DNA of 64,000 nt from Chamaecyparis obtusa (lineage: Eukaryota > Streptophyta > Pinopsida > Cupressales > Cupressaceae). This document shows, one piece after another, positions 45,795 to 57,708 of the stretch. Position 1 is the stretch's first letter. Each line of letters opens with the position of its first letter. A model generated the notes under the pieces. That model searched no databases. It had not been told where the DNA came from and saw nothing but the letters and a program-made list of their open reading frames with translations. The translations under genes and the position numbers were made by a program. Where the stretch lies: NCBI GenBank assembly GCA_027943335.1, contig BSBK01002049.1, positions 186,001-250,000 of the forward strand. The letters are read 5' to 3'.

Positions 45795-46001
45795 CTAGAC
45801 AATCTGATATGGATGTGGGTGTTTTTGTCTCTTGAGATTCAACTTTGTGACCATCTCTTCTGACACCAAATTTTTAGTGCTTCCACTATCTATAATCACA
45901 TCACAACACTTATTCTCACACTTGCACTTGGAGTGAAATAGCATCCTCCTTTGCTCAGGTTCATTCTCACCACTCAATAGAACTCTTTTGTGAATTAGCA
46001 T
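45795..46001 (-). pseudogene. G2 aspartic protease
   Basis: The frame shows VIIDSGSTKNLVSEEMVTKL, with the D-S-G active site kept and the Asp after DSGST replaced by Lys compared with G1. It is flanked by gag upstream and a broken linker (45331-45794) leading to RT. Confidence 0.83.
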
Positions 46002-47108
46002 TTCTCCTCTTTCAGCATCTTCAAAATATGATGATCTGACATCTTCATCTACATGTGAAACTCTAGCCTCATCTTGAGTTCTCCTATCTGTCCATCCTTG
46101 GTGTTGAGGACATTCATATGCCCTATGACAATCTTCTCCATAGTGAAAACATGTTCCACAGAAGCCTCCTCTTCCCGAACCTTTTCCTCTTCCTTTTCCT
46201 CTCTGATCTCTATTTTTTTGATCATGGAAATGATTGAAATTGTTTCCTCTCTAATTTTGACTACTACTGGCCTCATCCTTCATTTTCAGATCTTCATCTC
46301 AACATCCATATGACCATCCACCAAATCTTCCACCATGACCTCTTCCATTTTGTCTGCTCTCAAACTTCTTGTTCATCTTTTTCTCTACTTTTAGGAAAAA
46401 CTGGTATGCCTCTTCAATACTCTTCATTCAAACCAAATTAAACTCCTGTTGAATGCTCTTACTCAACCCATTAAAGTAACAAACAACTTTCTCCTTATCA
46501 ACTTCTGCATGCCTTGTTCTAGTGAGAATTTTATAGAACTCCTCTATATACTCCTAAATAGATCTTCCTACTTGCTTCAAACTCTATATTTTCTTCAATA
46601 GGTAAAGCTCAGAATCAACAAGATTGAACTGTCACTTCAATTTATCCACCATTTGATCCCTTGTAATTTTATCCTTTCCTCTTCTATTTTCCTATAATTG
46701 AATCTCTCACCACTAGATCTTCACATGACCCTTCAGTATCACCTTCACAAACTTGACCTGATTAGGATCCTTGATGTCTTCATAATCAAAATATTATTCT
46801 AATTCATTGGTCCAGTCGATCAACTCATTTGGGTTAAGATTTGCTAAAAAAATAGGAACCTCAATCTTAGGTCTTTTCCCGATCTTGGAAATGGCCCAAA
46901 AAAGCCTTTCTTCCTCTTGGTTCATAATTTTTCCTTCTCCTTCTTGATCATAATTTCCTTCTTTGACTTCATCCTCGCTTTCTTCTCTAACATTAAGATT
47001 CATTCCTCTATGAATCTCTTCTTGAAATGCTTGCACTTTTCTTTGGAGCACTCTAACCTCAAATGTCACACTACCAACTCTTCTTCCATGTTCCCTTCAT
47101 GGAGGCAT
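46002..47108 (-). pseudogene. gag: G2 gag with altered zinc knuckle
   Basis: The likely start is the ATG at 47106-47108, followed at once by MPP and a stop (Arg CGA to TGA). The capsid core is open at 46794-47069 with the GKRPKIEVPIF block. The knuckle at 46110-46151 reads C-x2-Y-x4-H-x4-C: the second Cys is lost while the last, lost in G1, is kept. The two copies therefore decayed independently. Confidence 0.83.
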
Positions 47109-47196
47109 TTTCACATTGCACACTAAAACCCTAAACGATGGTCCTAGTGCAAACTACCTCACAGTCACTAATCTATTTACTGACATAGGAACTCCC

Positions 47197-47208
47197 ACTT
47201 TGATACCA
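47197..47208 (-). promoter_or_regulatory. Primer binding site of G2
   Basis: The minus strand reads TGGTATCAAAGT just after the 5' LTR, one mismatch from the G1 site within TGGTATCAGAGT. Confidence 0.75.
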
Positions 47209-47210
47209 CT

Positions 47211-47412
47211 TGATGAAGGGTTATCCCCTTAATAACACAAACATATAAAAGAAAAAAGAAACAACAACAATTTGTAAGAACAAAAAATGGACTTCTTATT
47301 ATCTCAACAAATGTGGAATAACAAATTTTAGAATTACAATATGCAAAGCCACATGGGCATTTTCCCTTACAATATTATGTATGACAAAGCCTCGAATCAT
47401 TACCCAGATCTA
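47211..47412 (-). repeat. Partial 5' LTR of G2 (202 bp)
   Basis: It matches the first 200 bases of the other G LTRs and stops after TACCCAGATCTA, where unrelated sequence begins. Confidence 0.88.
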
Positions 47413-48997
47413 ATGAGCTACAACTAATTTAGAACCTAATTGAAGAATCTATGATTAGAGATCACTGAGTTTCTGATTAGATATGTAATATGATTAAATT
47501 AGTAATATGTTGTCATTAATGTCATCTTATTTGACATCACTTATCTTGTAAGTTACTATACTGAAACATGTATAGGAAATGAGGAAAAAGAGATGAAGAA
47601 CATAAAAATATACATGAGGAAGATGTATATGATATATGAGGATAAGGAATACATTGGGTAACTTATTGATGAGTCTATGACCTTATGTTATTGACTTGAT
47701 TATGTTTCATTCATCTATGATGAAGAAAAGAATTGAAAGACACAAGGCACTATAGTTGGTTGATGAAGCATTTCAGTATACACTGATGAAGTGTAGTCTA
47801 TACCGAGCATAGTATAAACTGAGGTTGTATTCACCAACATATTTCTTTATTAACCAAGTAGGAGAAAGGAACTAAATGATTAGTTTAGCTGATAAGGATT
47901 GATGATCTGGAAAGTTTATGAGTTTGAGGTTGGAGATAAAGTTTGTTACAAAGATCGACATATAACATAATTTGAGGAAGATCTAAAGGATGAAATCAAA
48001 ATGTGTTTCTGGCACAATAGCTGAGGAAGGTTTAAGCGGCTAAATGGATGAAGGAGAATAAGTGGTAAAATATAATGGAGGAGAAGAAAATGGTTTACTT
48101 ATCTATTTAAGAGACCAAAGTTTCACAATCAAAAAAATGCTGGAAGGAGACTGCAGAGATATCACATGAACAAGTTTTCATGTATGCCTAATCAAACTAG
48201 TTAAGGAGAACTGAATTGTAGAGTTTACCGAGCATCAGGAAGCTATAACCAACTGATAGTAATTTAATGGAAATTGATTCAAACATAATAGCTACATTGA
48301 TTAGAGGATTTGAATGAGCTTAACATAGATCTGATAATCTACAATTGAAGTTGTGTTATGATCAAATTAACTATTGTTACATTTTAACCATTGTAAACAA
48401 AGAAATCTCTTAACCAAGTGGACTAGGAAAGTCTTTTATGTATCATTCATAGAATGAATATTGTTATCCTATCAACCCCATAGTGAATTTTGGCTGGATG
48501 ATAATGGTTGGTCTAAAATCCTATAACAAGGTCACACCTAGCCATGTTTTTGTAACCTTTAACAGGGTTGGGTCTTCACTGACCTCACTTCAGAAGAGTG
48601 AACAATTTTTGGGTTGCTAGTCCTAGGTGGTTTTTCCCTTCATAGGGTTTCCACATTAAATCTTTTGTGTTATGTGTTCATTGTGGTGATTGTTTGTTAT
48701 CATACTTTACATATTACATATTGGATTTGATTGGTAATTATTATATGTTATTGACTGGTAATTGGTAAAAGCACAGACAGTATAGTATTTTATGTTATCG
48801 AGCTACATAAGTTTAAGTAATTTGTTTTTGGATTATACATTTTGACTTGGGACTGTGGATAAATGATTCCCCACCCCCTCTCAGTTATTCTAACAATTTG
48901 TATCAGAGAAGTGGTTGCTTAGAAAAGATTTTTAAAGACTTCAGCATAAATGTCTCAAAATGTTTAAGAGGGAAGTGCAAAGCTTAAAAAGGAGAAC
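47413..48997 (+). mobile_element. Element Z: putative plus-strand copia 5' LTR and leader
   Basis: The right part ends ATTCTAACA at 48895, followed by TTGTATCAGAG (48898-48908), a PBS with one mismatch. This is the arrangement of a copia 5' LTR end. A short C-rich run (ACCCCCTC) lies just before it, as in the other copia LTRs, and a TTGTCATTAATGTCAT motif at 47510-47525 sits near the expected U3 start. The left end is taken as the G2 break but shows no clear TG signal. Leader sequence 48909-48997 is cut by copia E. Confidence 0.6.
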
Positions 48998-50287
48998 TGT
49001 TGGAGATTTGCCAGCAGGCCAGTACTGACTATATGTTTGTCATTGATGACAACATATGGAAAGTATCATATATTAAAGTCATATACAATAAGCTTTCTAT
49101 ATATGTTGGATGGTCATGATATCAGCATGATATCATGGGCGCAAAGGTTGATTATGAGTACAGACAGTTATATAGTAGCTTGTGTCAGCAGTGTTCTTGA
49201 CAAAGTTACAGGTAGTGTTCTATGTATGGTTGTCTGTATAGTTGTCCTATGGGCATGCAGCCTTGGATATATGTTTTAGACATGTTAATGATGTTAAGTT
49301 CATGGATGCATGGTCTGATGATGAACACAAGGGAAGTTATGCAGTCAGTATTCGCCAATAGCAATTTCTTGTGTTTGTTTAGTAGAGCTGATAGAGATTT
49401 TAATAGTTCCTGAGTTGCACCTATCTTTAGGATATGTGCCCTTGGACTTAACCTTTGAGATTAGTTGTTGATGTTTGGTTAAGAGCACATGAGTTAATTC
49501 AACTTGTGGAGAAAGATCCAGTTGTTTTGGTAGAGCTGACAATGTATTGCATGCATCTACATTTATATCATTTAGACAGGTCCCAGAATATGTTGCGTGC
49601 ATAATAGAGCTAAAAAAATGTTTGTTGGAGTTTATTATGGTTTCTCTATTATGATTTAAAAGTGGTTCTAACAGGTTGACTTGATTATATCATTTTGAGT
49701 AAAGATACTTATAGGCAGTCAATTATGATTGTTGGAGTGTGGTTCATGGTTCATTAACAAGAGAAAAGTAGAGTGTGTGAGTTGTGGAACCATCAGAAAA
49801 AGGTCAATGTGATCAAGTAGAGTATTTTTTCTATACATTGGAACTGATCTAGATAGCAGGTAAAAGCGTACTTCACCAAGATCTAGATATAGAGTGTATA
49901 TGTTATTCAAAAGGTTGTAGCCTTCGCCCCTTTGAGCAATGAGCTCTTAGACAATGCATCCTATCCCCTAATAGGGACAACTGTAAAAGACTCCTAATAG
50001 GGTCTGACCCTTGACCAGGTCTACTGTACTTAATATATTATAAAGCTACTCCTAACAGGGTAAAGGATCTTCTAGTAGGATCATTATAAACTAGTACAAA
50101 ATCCATCAAAGTTTTTACCTAATTGGGTTTCCCCGTAACCAAAATATTGGTGTTTTGTTCATGTGTTCTTTCATTGTGTTTATGCTTTATGTTTAAGTAT
50201 ACTTAATTGGATGAAGAATTGAAACTAGTAGATAACTGATTCACCCCCCCCCCCTCTCTTAGTTATCTCTTGGGACTATTCCTAACA
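48998..50287 (+). repeat. 5' LTR of copia E (1,290 bp)
   Basis: It starts TGTTGGAGATTTG and ends ACTATTCCTAACA. A run of 11 C lies at 50244-50254 and a TTGTCATTGATGACAA motif at 49037-49052. It is homologous to both D LTRs. Confidence 0.93.
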
Positions 50288-50289
50288 AT

Positions 50290-50302
50290 TGGTATCAGAG
50301 CC
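50290..50302 (+). promoter_or_regulatory. Primer binding site of copia E
   Basis: TGGTATCAGAGCC is a perfect initiator-Met PBS, two bases after the LTR. Confidence 0.93.
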
Positions 50303-50343
50303 AAGTGCCTTGGAGAGAAGTTTAATATCTTGAGGTTGATCAA

Positions 50344-51792
50344 ATGGTATACTTCAAGAAAGAGAGTCCTAAGTTTGATGGAAAGAATTATCTTTATTGG
50401 AAGAACAAGATGGTAACCCATTTGCAGTGCATTGGTTTTGAAGTTTTTAATGTAACTATCAAAGCAGCCAAGATACCTACCCTAGAAGACCTTGGAAAGG
50501 ATGATGCTACTGAAACACAAAAGGAATTGTTTCATCAAAATGCTATTGCCAAAGAATCCCTAATCAACACACTATCAGATAGTGAGTTCTCAGAGATAAA
50601 GAAGGTAGACACTGCAAACAAGATATGGAGGTACCTAACATACATATTTGAAGGAGATAAGCAAGCAAAGGATGCATGCATAAAGACTTGGAAGAAAATA
50701 TTCAATGCATTAGAGATGCTACCTGAAGAAAACATCAGAGCTTATAATCAAAGGATCAATGAAGCAGTTGCTAGAATCAGGAACAATGGTGGAGAGATCT
50801 CAAAGGAAGACATTATGGACAAGTTGATGACTACTCTCACTATAGAATATCAAAGCAAGATCAACATCCTTGATGAGACCATGAAGCTTATAGCCAATTT
50901 GAAAAGAGAGACCTTGATTAGCAAAATCTCAGCTTTTGAGATTTCAAGATTGAAGACCGAACCTAAAAGTGAGACAGCTTTCAAAGAAATAGTCCATGGT
51001 AAGAAATCTCCAAACATGTCTGGTAATTTTGATGATGATGATGAAGAGAGAACTTTAGATGATTTTATTGCTATGATTGCTAAAAGAGAAAAGAAAGGAA
51101 AAGGAAAATATGAAGGTCAATTACCTTTTAAGTGCTTCTCATGTAATAAGATAGGTCACTTTGCATCTAAGTGTCCTACTAGAGCTAAAAAGTTCAAGAA
51201 GGATTACAAGCCTAAGTACTCTAAGGAATGTTACTTTGTTGAAGATGGAGTTTCAAATGATGAATTAGGTGAAGAAGAAATTGGACTCATTTATATTGTA
51301 GAAAAAATGAATAGTAAGTCAGTTCCTAAAGATGAGAAAGTAAATCAAGAGTTAGCATTAATTTCCCAAGCTGACATAAGGATAGACTGGATTATAGATA
51401 GTGGTTGTTCACATCACATGATATGTGATAAAGGTAGATTTGTTCATCTAGACAAATACAATGGTGGTATGGTTAGATTTGGAGATAACACTCCTAAACC
51501 AATAGTTGGTAGAGGAGCTATCACTTTGGATGGTAAGAATAGTACTAATGATGTTCTCTATGTTGATGTTTTACAACATAACCTTCTCAGTGTTGGACAG
51601 TTACTTGGAAAAGGATATCAATTGGAGTTCAAAGATGAAAAATGCATCATTAACAACAAGGATGGTGTTATGATCGCATCAGGATCAAAGACAAGAGGTA
51701 ATTTTTTTCAACTCAATTCAGAAGCAAGTTGTTTTTTTGCTAAGGTTGATGACAGTTGGTTGTGGCATAAAAGACTGTCATATCAATTTTGA
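50344..51792 (+). CDS. gag-pro: copia E gag, zinc knuckle and aspartic protease (482 codons open)
   Basis: The frame starts at ATG 50344, 42 bases after the PBS, with MVYFKKESPKFDG. Residues 1-230 are the helical capsid-like domain of copia gag. The nucleocapsid knuckle CFSCNKIGHFASKC lies at about residues 263-276 and is intact. The protease active site DWIIDSGCSHHM has its DSG at residues 352-354. The pre-integrase SWLWHKRL begins near residue 470. The frame then shifts near 51776 and ends at 51792, so integrase is out of frame. This is the only gag-protease unit in the window without an internal stop. It could still give a particle protein if transcribed. Confidence 0.93.
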   Translation: MVYFKKESPKFDGKNYLYWKNKMVTHLQCIGFEVFNVTIKAAKIPTLEDLGKDDATETQKELFHQNAIAKESLINTLSDSEFSEIKKVDTANKIWRYLTYIFEGDKQAKDACIKTWKKIFNALEMLPEENIRAYNQRINEAVARIRNNGGEISKEDIMDKLMTTLTIEYQSKINILDETMKLIANLKRETLISKISAFEISRLKTEPKSETAFKEIVHGKKSPNMSGNFDDDDEERTLDDFIAMIAKREKKGKGKYEGQLPFKCFSCNKIGHFASKCPTRAKKFKKDYKPKYSKECYFVEDGVSNDELGEEEIGLIYIVEKMNSKSVPKDEKVNQELALISQADIRIDWIIDSGCSHHMICDKGRFVHLDKYNGGMVRFGDNTPKPIVGRGAITLDGKNSTNDVLYVDVLQHNLLSVGQLLGKGYQLEFKDEKCIINNKDGVMIASGSKTRGNFFQLNSEASCFFAKVDDSWLWHKRLSYQF

Positions 51793-52568
51793 TAACATAG
51801 TAAAGATAAGCAATGTTAAGGCAGTAAGAGATCTACCTAGCATAGCAAAGCTAGTTGATACTATATGTAGGGAATGTGTGATAGGAAAACATGTGAGGAA
51901 TTCATTTAGGAGTAAGCACAATTCAATATAAAATAAGTTGGACCCGATTGATATAGACCATGTGAACCAACTCAAACTAGATCATACTATGGTGAAGGGT
52001 ATTTCATTTTATTTTTTGATGATTATACTAGGATGATGTGGGTTGTGTTCTTGAATGATAAGTTAGAAGCTTTTGATAAGTTCAAAATATTCAAAGCTAA
52101 GGTTGAGAATTAATCTGGACTAAAGATAAAATGTTTGAGATCAGATAGTGGAGGAGAATTCACCTTTGACAGATTTTATGAGTACTATGAAGAACATGGA
52201 AAAAAGAGATAGTTAAGTGCACCTAGAACACCTCAGCAAAATAGAATTGCAGAGAGAAGGAATACGATCATTCTAGATATAGCGTGCACCATCATGATAG
52301 AAGGAAAGGTTGCCCACACCTATTGCAGAGATGCAGTCAATACAACAATCTACAACATTAATAAAATTCAGCTAAGGCTAGGCACTGACAAAAATACTTA
52401 TGAGATATGGTTTGGTAATGTTCCCATAGTGAAATACATCAGAATCTTTGGAAGTAAGTGCTACATCAAGAGGGATGAAGCAATAGGAAATTTTGATGCA
52501 AGAAGTGATGAAACTATTTTCCTTGGTTACTCTACTCAAAGTAAAGCTTATAGATGTTTCAATCTAAG
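51737..52568 (+). pseudogene. copia E integrase
   Basis: After the frameshift the reading resumes as CHINFDNIVKISNVKAVRDLPSIAK, then GKHVRNSFRSKHNSI and a stop near 51930. The core includes DDYTRMMWVVFL, LRSDSGGEF and IAERRNT. The tail reads FGSKCYIKRDEAIGNFDARS and IFLGYSTQSKAYRCFNL. Stops near 52111 and 52210 interrupt it. Element Y cuts the reading at 52568, in the same conserved block that in D continues NKIIESTHVK. Confidence 0.9.
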
Positions 52569-55318
52569 TGTTATACACTAAGTTTGCACCCTTGTTTCAA
52601 GCTCTCTTGGTCTTGATAACTTAGTATAACATGGGAATCATCTCCAGGTTGTGGGACCTATGCTAACTAAGATGAGACCTCCAGGTTCTAGGCTGGTTCC
52701 TCTTGGATAATCACCTTAATTTTCTTATTGATAGGAAAGTAAAACTTTTGAGGGAAAGGAATAGAAGGAATGCTTGGAAAGGGAAAAAACTTGAAAACAA
52801 ACTACCTACTAGGTGATACACCGAAATTAGGGTATGAATTGCAGCATAGAGGGATAGAATCAATGAAAGGCTTAGGTCTAGTAGGTCACAACTTACTGAA
52901 TAGGCTTGCATAAGTGTTTCATAAGAAGGCCTAAACATAAGACACAACCGATGACCTGCAAGTAGACATTCACTTCTGCAACTCAGTGTAGGATTGAGAC
53001 AAGACTATTAGTGGGCTGAAGTATACCCATAAAAACATCTAAATCAGATCAGACATAATAAAATACATAATTACAGAAAGTAAGAGGGATCAAGAACCCT
53101 AAGTTGTCATTGAAAACATGCATATAATTCAATTCATTAAGAGATGATCCAAATAATGAAAGGATAGGCACAGAGAAAATGTCACAAATACCTTGGAGTT
53201 GTTTAAATCAGAAATGGGAGATTACAAGATTAGAAGACCAGAGGGTAGAATAAATACCATGGATAGCCTTCTAAGAAAGGATTCTTTCATTTTACAATTC
53301 CAACCTCTGAGCTTCAAAAGCTCTAAAAATACAATATATACATCCCGTCTTGCACGCAGGCAAGAGTCAAAACCTAACTAGGGTTACAAATTTAAACAAT
53401 GATATCAAACCCTAGGGTACTGATCACCTATTATGAAAATCTCTGAGAACACCAGTGATCAAACCATATCTTTCTTTGCATGTTGATCCTTCTAAACTAA
53501 AATCACCTACAGACACAACAACCTCAACTTACCAACCCACATGCAACTCTACTAAGCCATGAAGGCTCCAAATTTGATCATATTTCCCTGGGAGTGGTAC
53601 TATTTAAATGATGGTGCCAAAATCTCTAGCACGTCTTGTCATGACAAAGGACCATGCAATGCCAGCCAATAGTCATCTCCATCATCCTCACAACCACCAC
53701 CATCTTGAGAATTCAATTCTCGAGCTACCTGACATCATGCATGGCTGAAAGAATGCAAATCCCTTGCAGAGACATTTGAATTTTGAAATATAATGGCTAG
53801 CGGAAAATTTTAAAATGTAACCATCAATGAGAAACCCTTCCCGGTAGATGAACAACTCAAATTATCCTAAAACAATCACAAACCTTGTTTGAAAAGTCTT
53901 CATCCAATTCGGCACACTACAGCCAATGACACTTTAGCATGTCAGCATATTTATTATCTTGGACCCACTTTGACCTTTATTCTTCTTAAGTCATGAAGAA
54001 CTCTTTAAACCCCGGTCCTAGGTTTTCCACTTGTTAGCCTTCCATTCACTCTGACCACCTTATCAACAACACCTCAGCAAGTTCTAACATCGGACCCACA
54101 TAGAACTAGATTCTGATCTAACGGTGGGCACATGATCTCATGGCTGCCGAATATTCTTTCAGATCATGTGCAAGCCACTGATCCTTCTTTAATTGGGACC
54201 CTTTGAAAAAAAGACACACTACAACACCAGTCACCACTACGTGGACCAATCAAATGTGAGCACATCAGCAAGAAAGGACCCATCATCAGAGCCTCAACAA
54301 TAAAGTAAGATTGACAGTTGGTGCATAATCTCATGTGTCAGAGAAACCCCATGAGATTATATGCCAGTTGTTGATCTAAAAGGGACACAGTCTACCAGGC
54401 CCACTCTAAAAAATTAGACAAGTCACCACCTGTCGACCAATAGGAAGCCTCCATGTAGGACAATGTGGTAGTGGACCCACTTGACTTTGAAGCACTGAAG
54501 GGAATAGAAATCTATGGTTGTCGCAAGACCTCATACCTCTGACAGCACCCTTATGAAGTTACGACAACTATAGGTTCTTTTAGAACTGGGACCCTTTGAA
54601 GATGAAGAATGGGCCCGCCGAGATAGGTGTCATCCTATCGCATGATCTCAAGGGCAAAGAATATTCCTTGTAAACATGCAACAACCACAAGTTTAAAAGG
54701 GAAGGTCAAGAGGAAAAAATTGTCAGTAAGACTTAGGCTTTGAAGGAAACATTAAAAGGGACCCCGCCCCACAACCTAGAGACTTAACACATGAAGTGGT
54801 CATTTTAAAAAGGCACATGCATTTTAATGGTTTTAAGTGTCTTGTAAATGTAACTTAAAAATAGAAACTAGCTTAGGGTTTGTAGGGTTTTTGGGATAAA
54901 GGCTATGATTAAGAATTTTTAAACTATAAACCAGGGAACAAAACAATTTGCAAAGGCTAGGAAACAAGACCTGAAGCCATGAAAATTTTAGGGATGCTTG
55001 GCAGGGTAAAAATAGAGACCTCGGGAAATTTTGGGTAACATTTTGGCAATTTTTGCTGGATGTCATCTTGCTAGACATGGAAAACCAGTGGCCTTGAATC
55101 AATCCATTGGGCATGGGGTCATCAATGGAACACAAAACTTTGACAAAGGGACAAAATTGAAACCAGAAGGAGAAATTTGTGAATAGGCACTTCTTGGAAA
55201 GCAGGAAAACTAGTCTAGAAAATAGGGAAAGAAAGCAAAAAAAAACTAGCCTACTCTAAACTAACTAGTTACAGAAACCTGGTGAAACAAAATCATTCAA
55301 TGCTAGGCTGAAATAACT
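52569..55318 (-). repeat. Y LTR-like repeat, copy 1 (inner limit uncertain)
   Basis: The low end is fixed by TGTTATACAC and by the break in copia E. The high end is inferred from a purine run (minus strand GATGAGGAAGGGTAG) at about 55319-55335. The first 62 bases form an imperfect hairpin, TGTTATACACTAAG with CTTAGTATAACA. Direct repetition with 57709 onward is clear. Confidence 0.6.
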
Positions 55319-55319
55319 A

Positions 55320-56524
55320 CCCTTCCTCATCAAAATATTACACTTTTTGTATTTGATGCCAACAAAGAGAACATGGAACACAAAAATGTACTTACCTACC
55401 TAACACATCAACCTTTGAATTTGGTATACCAGATTACTAACCTCAACTAGATCATAGATGTTGTCCTCCTAGGGAGTTTGATAAGGCTAAATAAGCCCTT
55501 CATCACCAAGGAGTGGACTCTTAGCATCACCCTCCATTGAGTCCTTGAGTATGCATGTCTTGCTTGACCCTACCTGGGCTAGATATCTAATAGGACACCC
55601 TTTTGAGAGCATAAAACCAAGCCCCTCTTGCTGCTCAGTATGCATCTTATGAATGTTTTCAGCATGAAGATCAGAAATTTGTCCCTCGATGATAATCTAC
55701 CATATGTTATCCTCTTCTATAGTTGGGACACAATTAACCCCCTGAAACACAAACTCCTCCTCAAGCATACAAAAACTATTATCCTTTTTAGGAAGATGAG
55801 GATCATCAACAAGAGTTGAGTAGAAAGCATCAATGATCAGATCAAAATCATCTTATTGCTCTAAGTTAGCATAACTTATATCATCTTTCCTATCATAATC
55901 AATGAGCTCAACTAGTAAATTTTTCACTACCTTATCTTGTTCAATATAAAAAGGCATCTCCTCAAAAAGATTAGCTGGGCTCTCATCTTCTTCACTTTCT
56001 TTCTTATCCTTATCTGATTGCTCTAATCCATCTTGATGTAATAAACCTAACTATTCCTCATGATTATCATGAAAAAGTATACCTAAAAGACAAAAATCAT
56101 CTTCTTTCTAGTGGCCTAAAAGTTCTTTAGCTGTAGTGGACTTTTTAAGAATTGGCTTATAGGGCTTTATCTGTTGCAGGACAGGCTCATTATCATTTAG
56201 GAATTTAAACCTTTTAGGTATCTCATCTATAGGAAAATGATGGAATGGCTAGAAATCTGAGATAGTGTCATAAATAGGCTCTAAAAATGCATGGAGATTA
56301 GGCTCCTATTGACTAAGATTCTGGACTGGAGAAGAAATTCTAAAGTGTGCAAATTTAGAAAAAGTGTCAGTGGACTTACCAGGAAGGAAACTTGAGATTT
56401 GAGTCTTCTGAGTCTCTAGTCTAGCCACTTGTTGCATTTCATCTATAAGGGGATGTGTTTCAGAAACCACTATCTCTTGTTGGAACACTTCAGACCTTTC
56501 TGCATCAGGAAGCTCATAGTTCAA
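55320..56524 (-). pseudogene. Y second frame, copy 1 (acidic, unknown)
   Basis: Downstream of gag the minus strand reads a mostly acidic sequence: LLNYELPDAERSEVFQQEIV, KKSTTAKELLGHKEDD, DDFDLIIDAFYSTLVDD and EEFVFQGVNCVPTIEED blocks, then a CPIRYLAQVGSSKTCILKDS block. Several stops interrupt it. A diverged second copy at 60381-61267 keeps the same blocks. I do not recognise the family. It may be a gag C-terminal extension, or what remains where pol used to be. Confidence 0.5.
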
Positions 56525-57660
56525 GAGAACAAGCAGAAAATCTACAGCCTCCTTCCCAAAAAATGGGTTCAGGTGACTACCAACTACTTTGATGCTCTAT
56601 GTTGGGAATGTCCTCTTGACTGGATTATATGGATGGAAAGGCCTTTTTACCAAATTCTACCCTTTTCTTTGATGCTTTTCTTGATATTGTGGCCTATCCT
56701 CCTGATATAGTTGCTCCTGAAATTGCCACTACTGGTTAGGATTTTGATCCTCTTGTTGATAAGGTGATCCAACCTCCTAATTCTACCCTTTTATAGTGAT
56801 CAACTCTTAGGTTAGAGCCTGCAAAAAGATCACCATCTCTTTGTTTGTTAATGCAGGTAGGGGAGTAAATGGGGGCATTTAGAGAGGTATAGTGGGTTGA
56901 AGATTGGGAGGGATAGGCATGGGTGGCCTTAGGGTTATCATACCAGCTTGGATTAAATAATTTTCTACCTTTATAGCTAAATCAAAAGCTTGACGTAATG
57001 AAGTAGCTCCTAAGGTTTGAATCATGACAGATATATCACTAGTTAGGCCTCACAAAAAATAAAGGAAAGAACAATCTGCTGAAGGCCTTATATTAATTGG
57101 AATCCTATTCCATGTCCTGAGAAATCTACCACTAAAATTAGTCATCTGCTCTCAAGGATCTCTCTTTATAATTTGGAGTTGCTCTACTAGAGACAAGGAA
57201 TATGAATCATCCTCAAAGTATTTGCTAAGGAGATCTCCAAGTCTATCCCATGAAGTAATGGAGCCAACTGCCAGAGTCCTAAACCATTCAAGAGCTTTCC
57301 CTTTGACAGAGGCTACTAATAGCTTGGTGGCCACATCCTCTTGAGTCATATTGTGTATGCTGCAGATAGTGGTCACATCTCTAATGTGTTCAAAGGCCGT
57401 AGTTTGTCCTTCACCTATGAAATCAGGTACACTTTTTAGTGCTACCAAGGGCACATCATGGTGTTGGGCAAAATTTAATGGGCTACCTTGATTAAAGGGT
57501 GAAAATGCAAATTGTCTTTAAATAAGAAGGGTCTATTTTCTTCATAAGCTTTATCATAAATTGGGTCACTGTCTATCAACACCAATGGAGTCGCCAGATA
57601 TACTTGAATACTAACCTCTCTAAGGTTTGTATTATGCAACTAGTATATTAGAGATAGAAT
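56525..57660 (-). pseudogene. gag: Y gag-like domain
   Basis: The minus strand reads DFIGEGQTTAFEHIRDVTT, KGKALEWFRTLAVGSITSWD and LGDLLSKYFEDD, the core of the plant Ty3/gypsy retrotransposon gag domain (57152-57454). It continues with FSGRFLRTWNRIP and ALLLAIKVEN-like blocks. One frameshift near 57500 and stops near 57149 and 57060 are present. It would form the particle shell. No zinc knuckle follows, which is unusual for a complete gag-nucleocapsid. Confidence 0.82.
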
Positions 57661-57686
57661 AATAATTGAAATTGACTTCTTTTGTT

Positions 57687-57704
57687 GTCCCACCGGGCGT
57701 GCCA
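57687..57704 (-). promoter_or_regulatory. PBS-like site of element Y
   Basis: The minus strand reads TGGCACGCCCGGTGGGAC, directly after the LTR end with a four-base spacer. It is not the initiator-Met type used by all other elements here. I recall similar sites from plant gypsy elements of the Tat group but cannot assign the tRNA. Confidence 0.65.
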
Positions 57705-57708
57705 GAAT

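Larger units (their letters stand above)
41761..47412 (-). mobile_element. Ty3/gypsy element G2 (5' LTR cut)
   Basis: The minus-strand gypsy element has its 3' LTR at 41761-42563 and internal gag, protease, RT, RNase H, integrase and chromodomain-like remains. The first 202 bases of its 5' LTR are at 47211-47412. It belongs to the same family as G1. It is inserted in X2 at 41760. The 5' LTR stops at 47412, where element Z begins, so the rest of the LTR is expected to the right of the window. All frames are heavily broken, more than in G1. Confidence 0.92.
48998..52568 (+). mobile_element. Ty1/copia element E (5' LTR to integrase; rest beyond element Y)
   Basis: The plus-strand element has a 5' LTR at 48998-50287, a PBS at 50290-50302 and the best-preserved gag-protease of the window. 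It continues through integrase to 52568, where element Y interrupts it. The bases before the LTR, AGAAC (48993-48997), are the candidate target duplication. It is a family mate of D by LTR and protein. Confidence 0.93.

Noticed and set aside
47413..48895. A protein-coding host gene between G2 and copia E
   Set aside because: No frame of length or motif is present. The right edge has LTR-end and PBS signals, so LTR element Z is the better reading.
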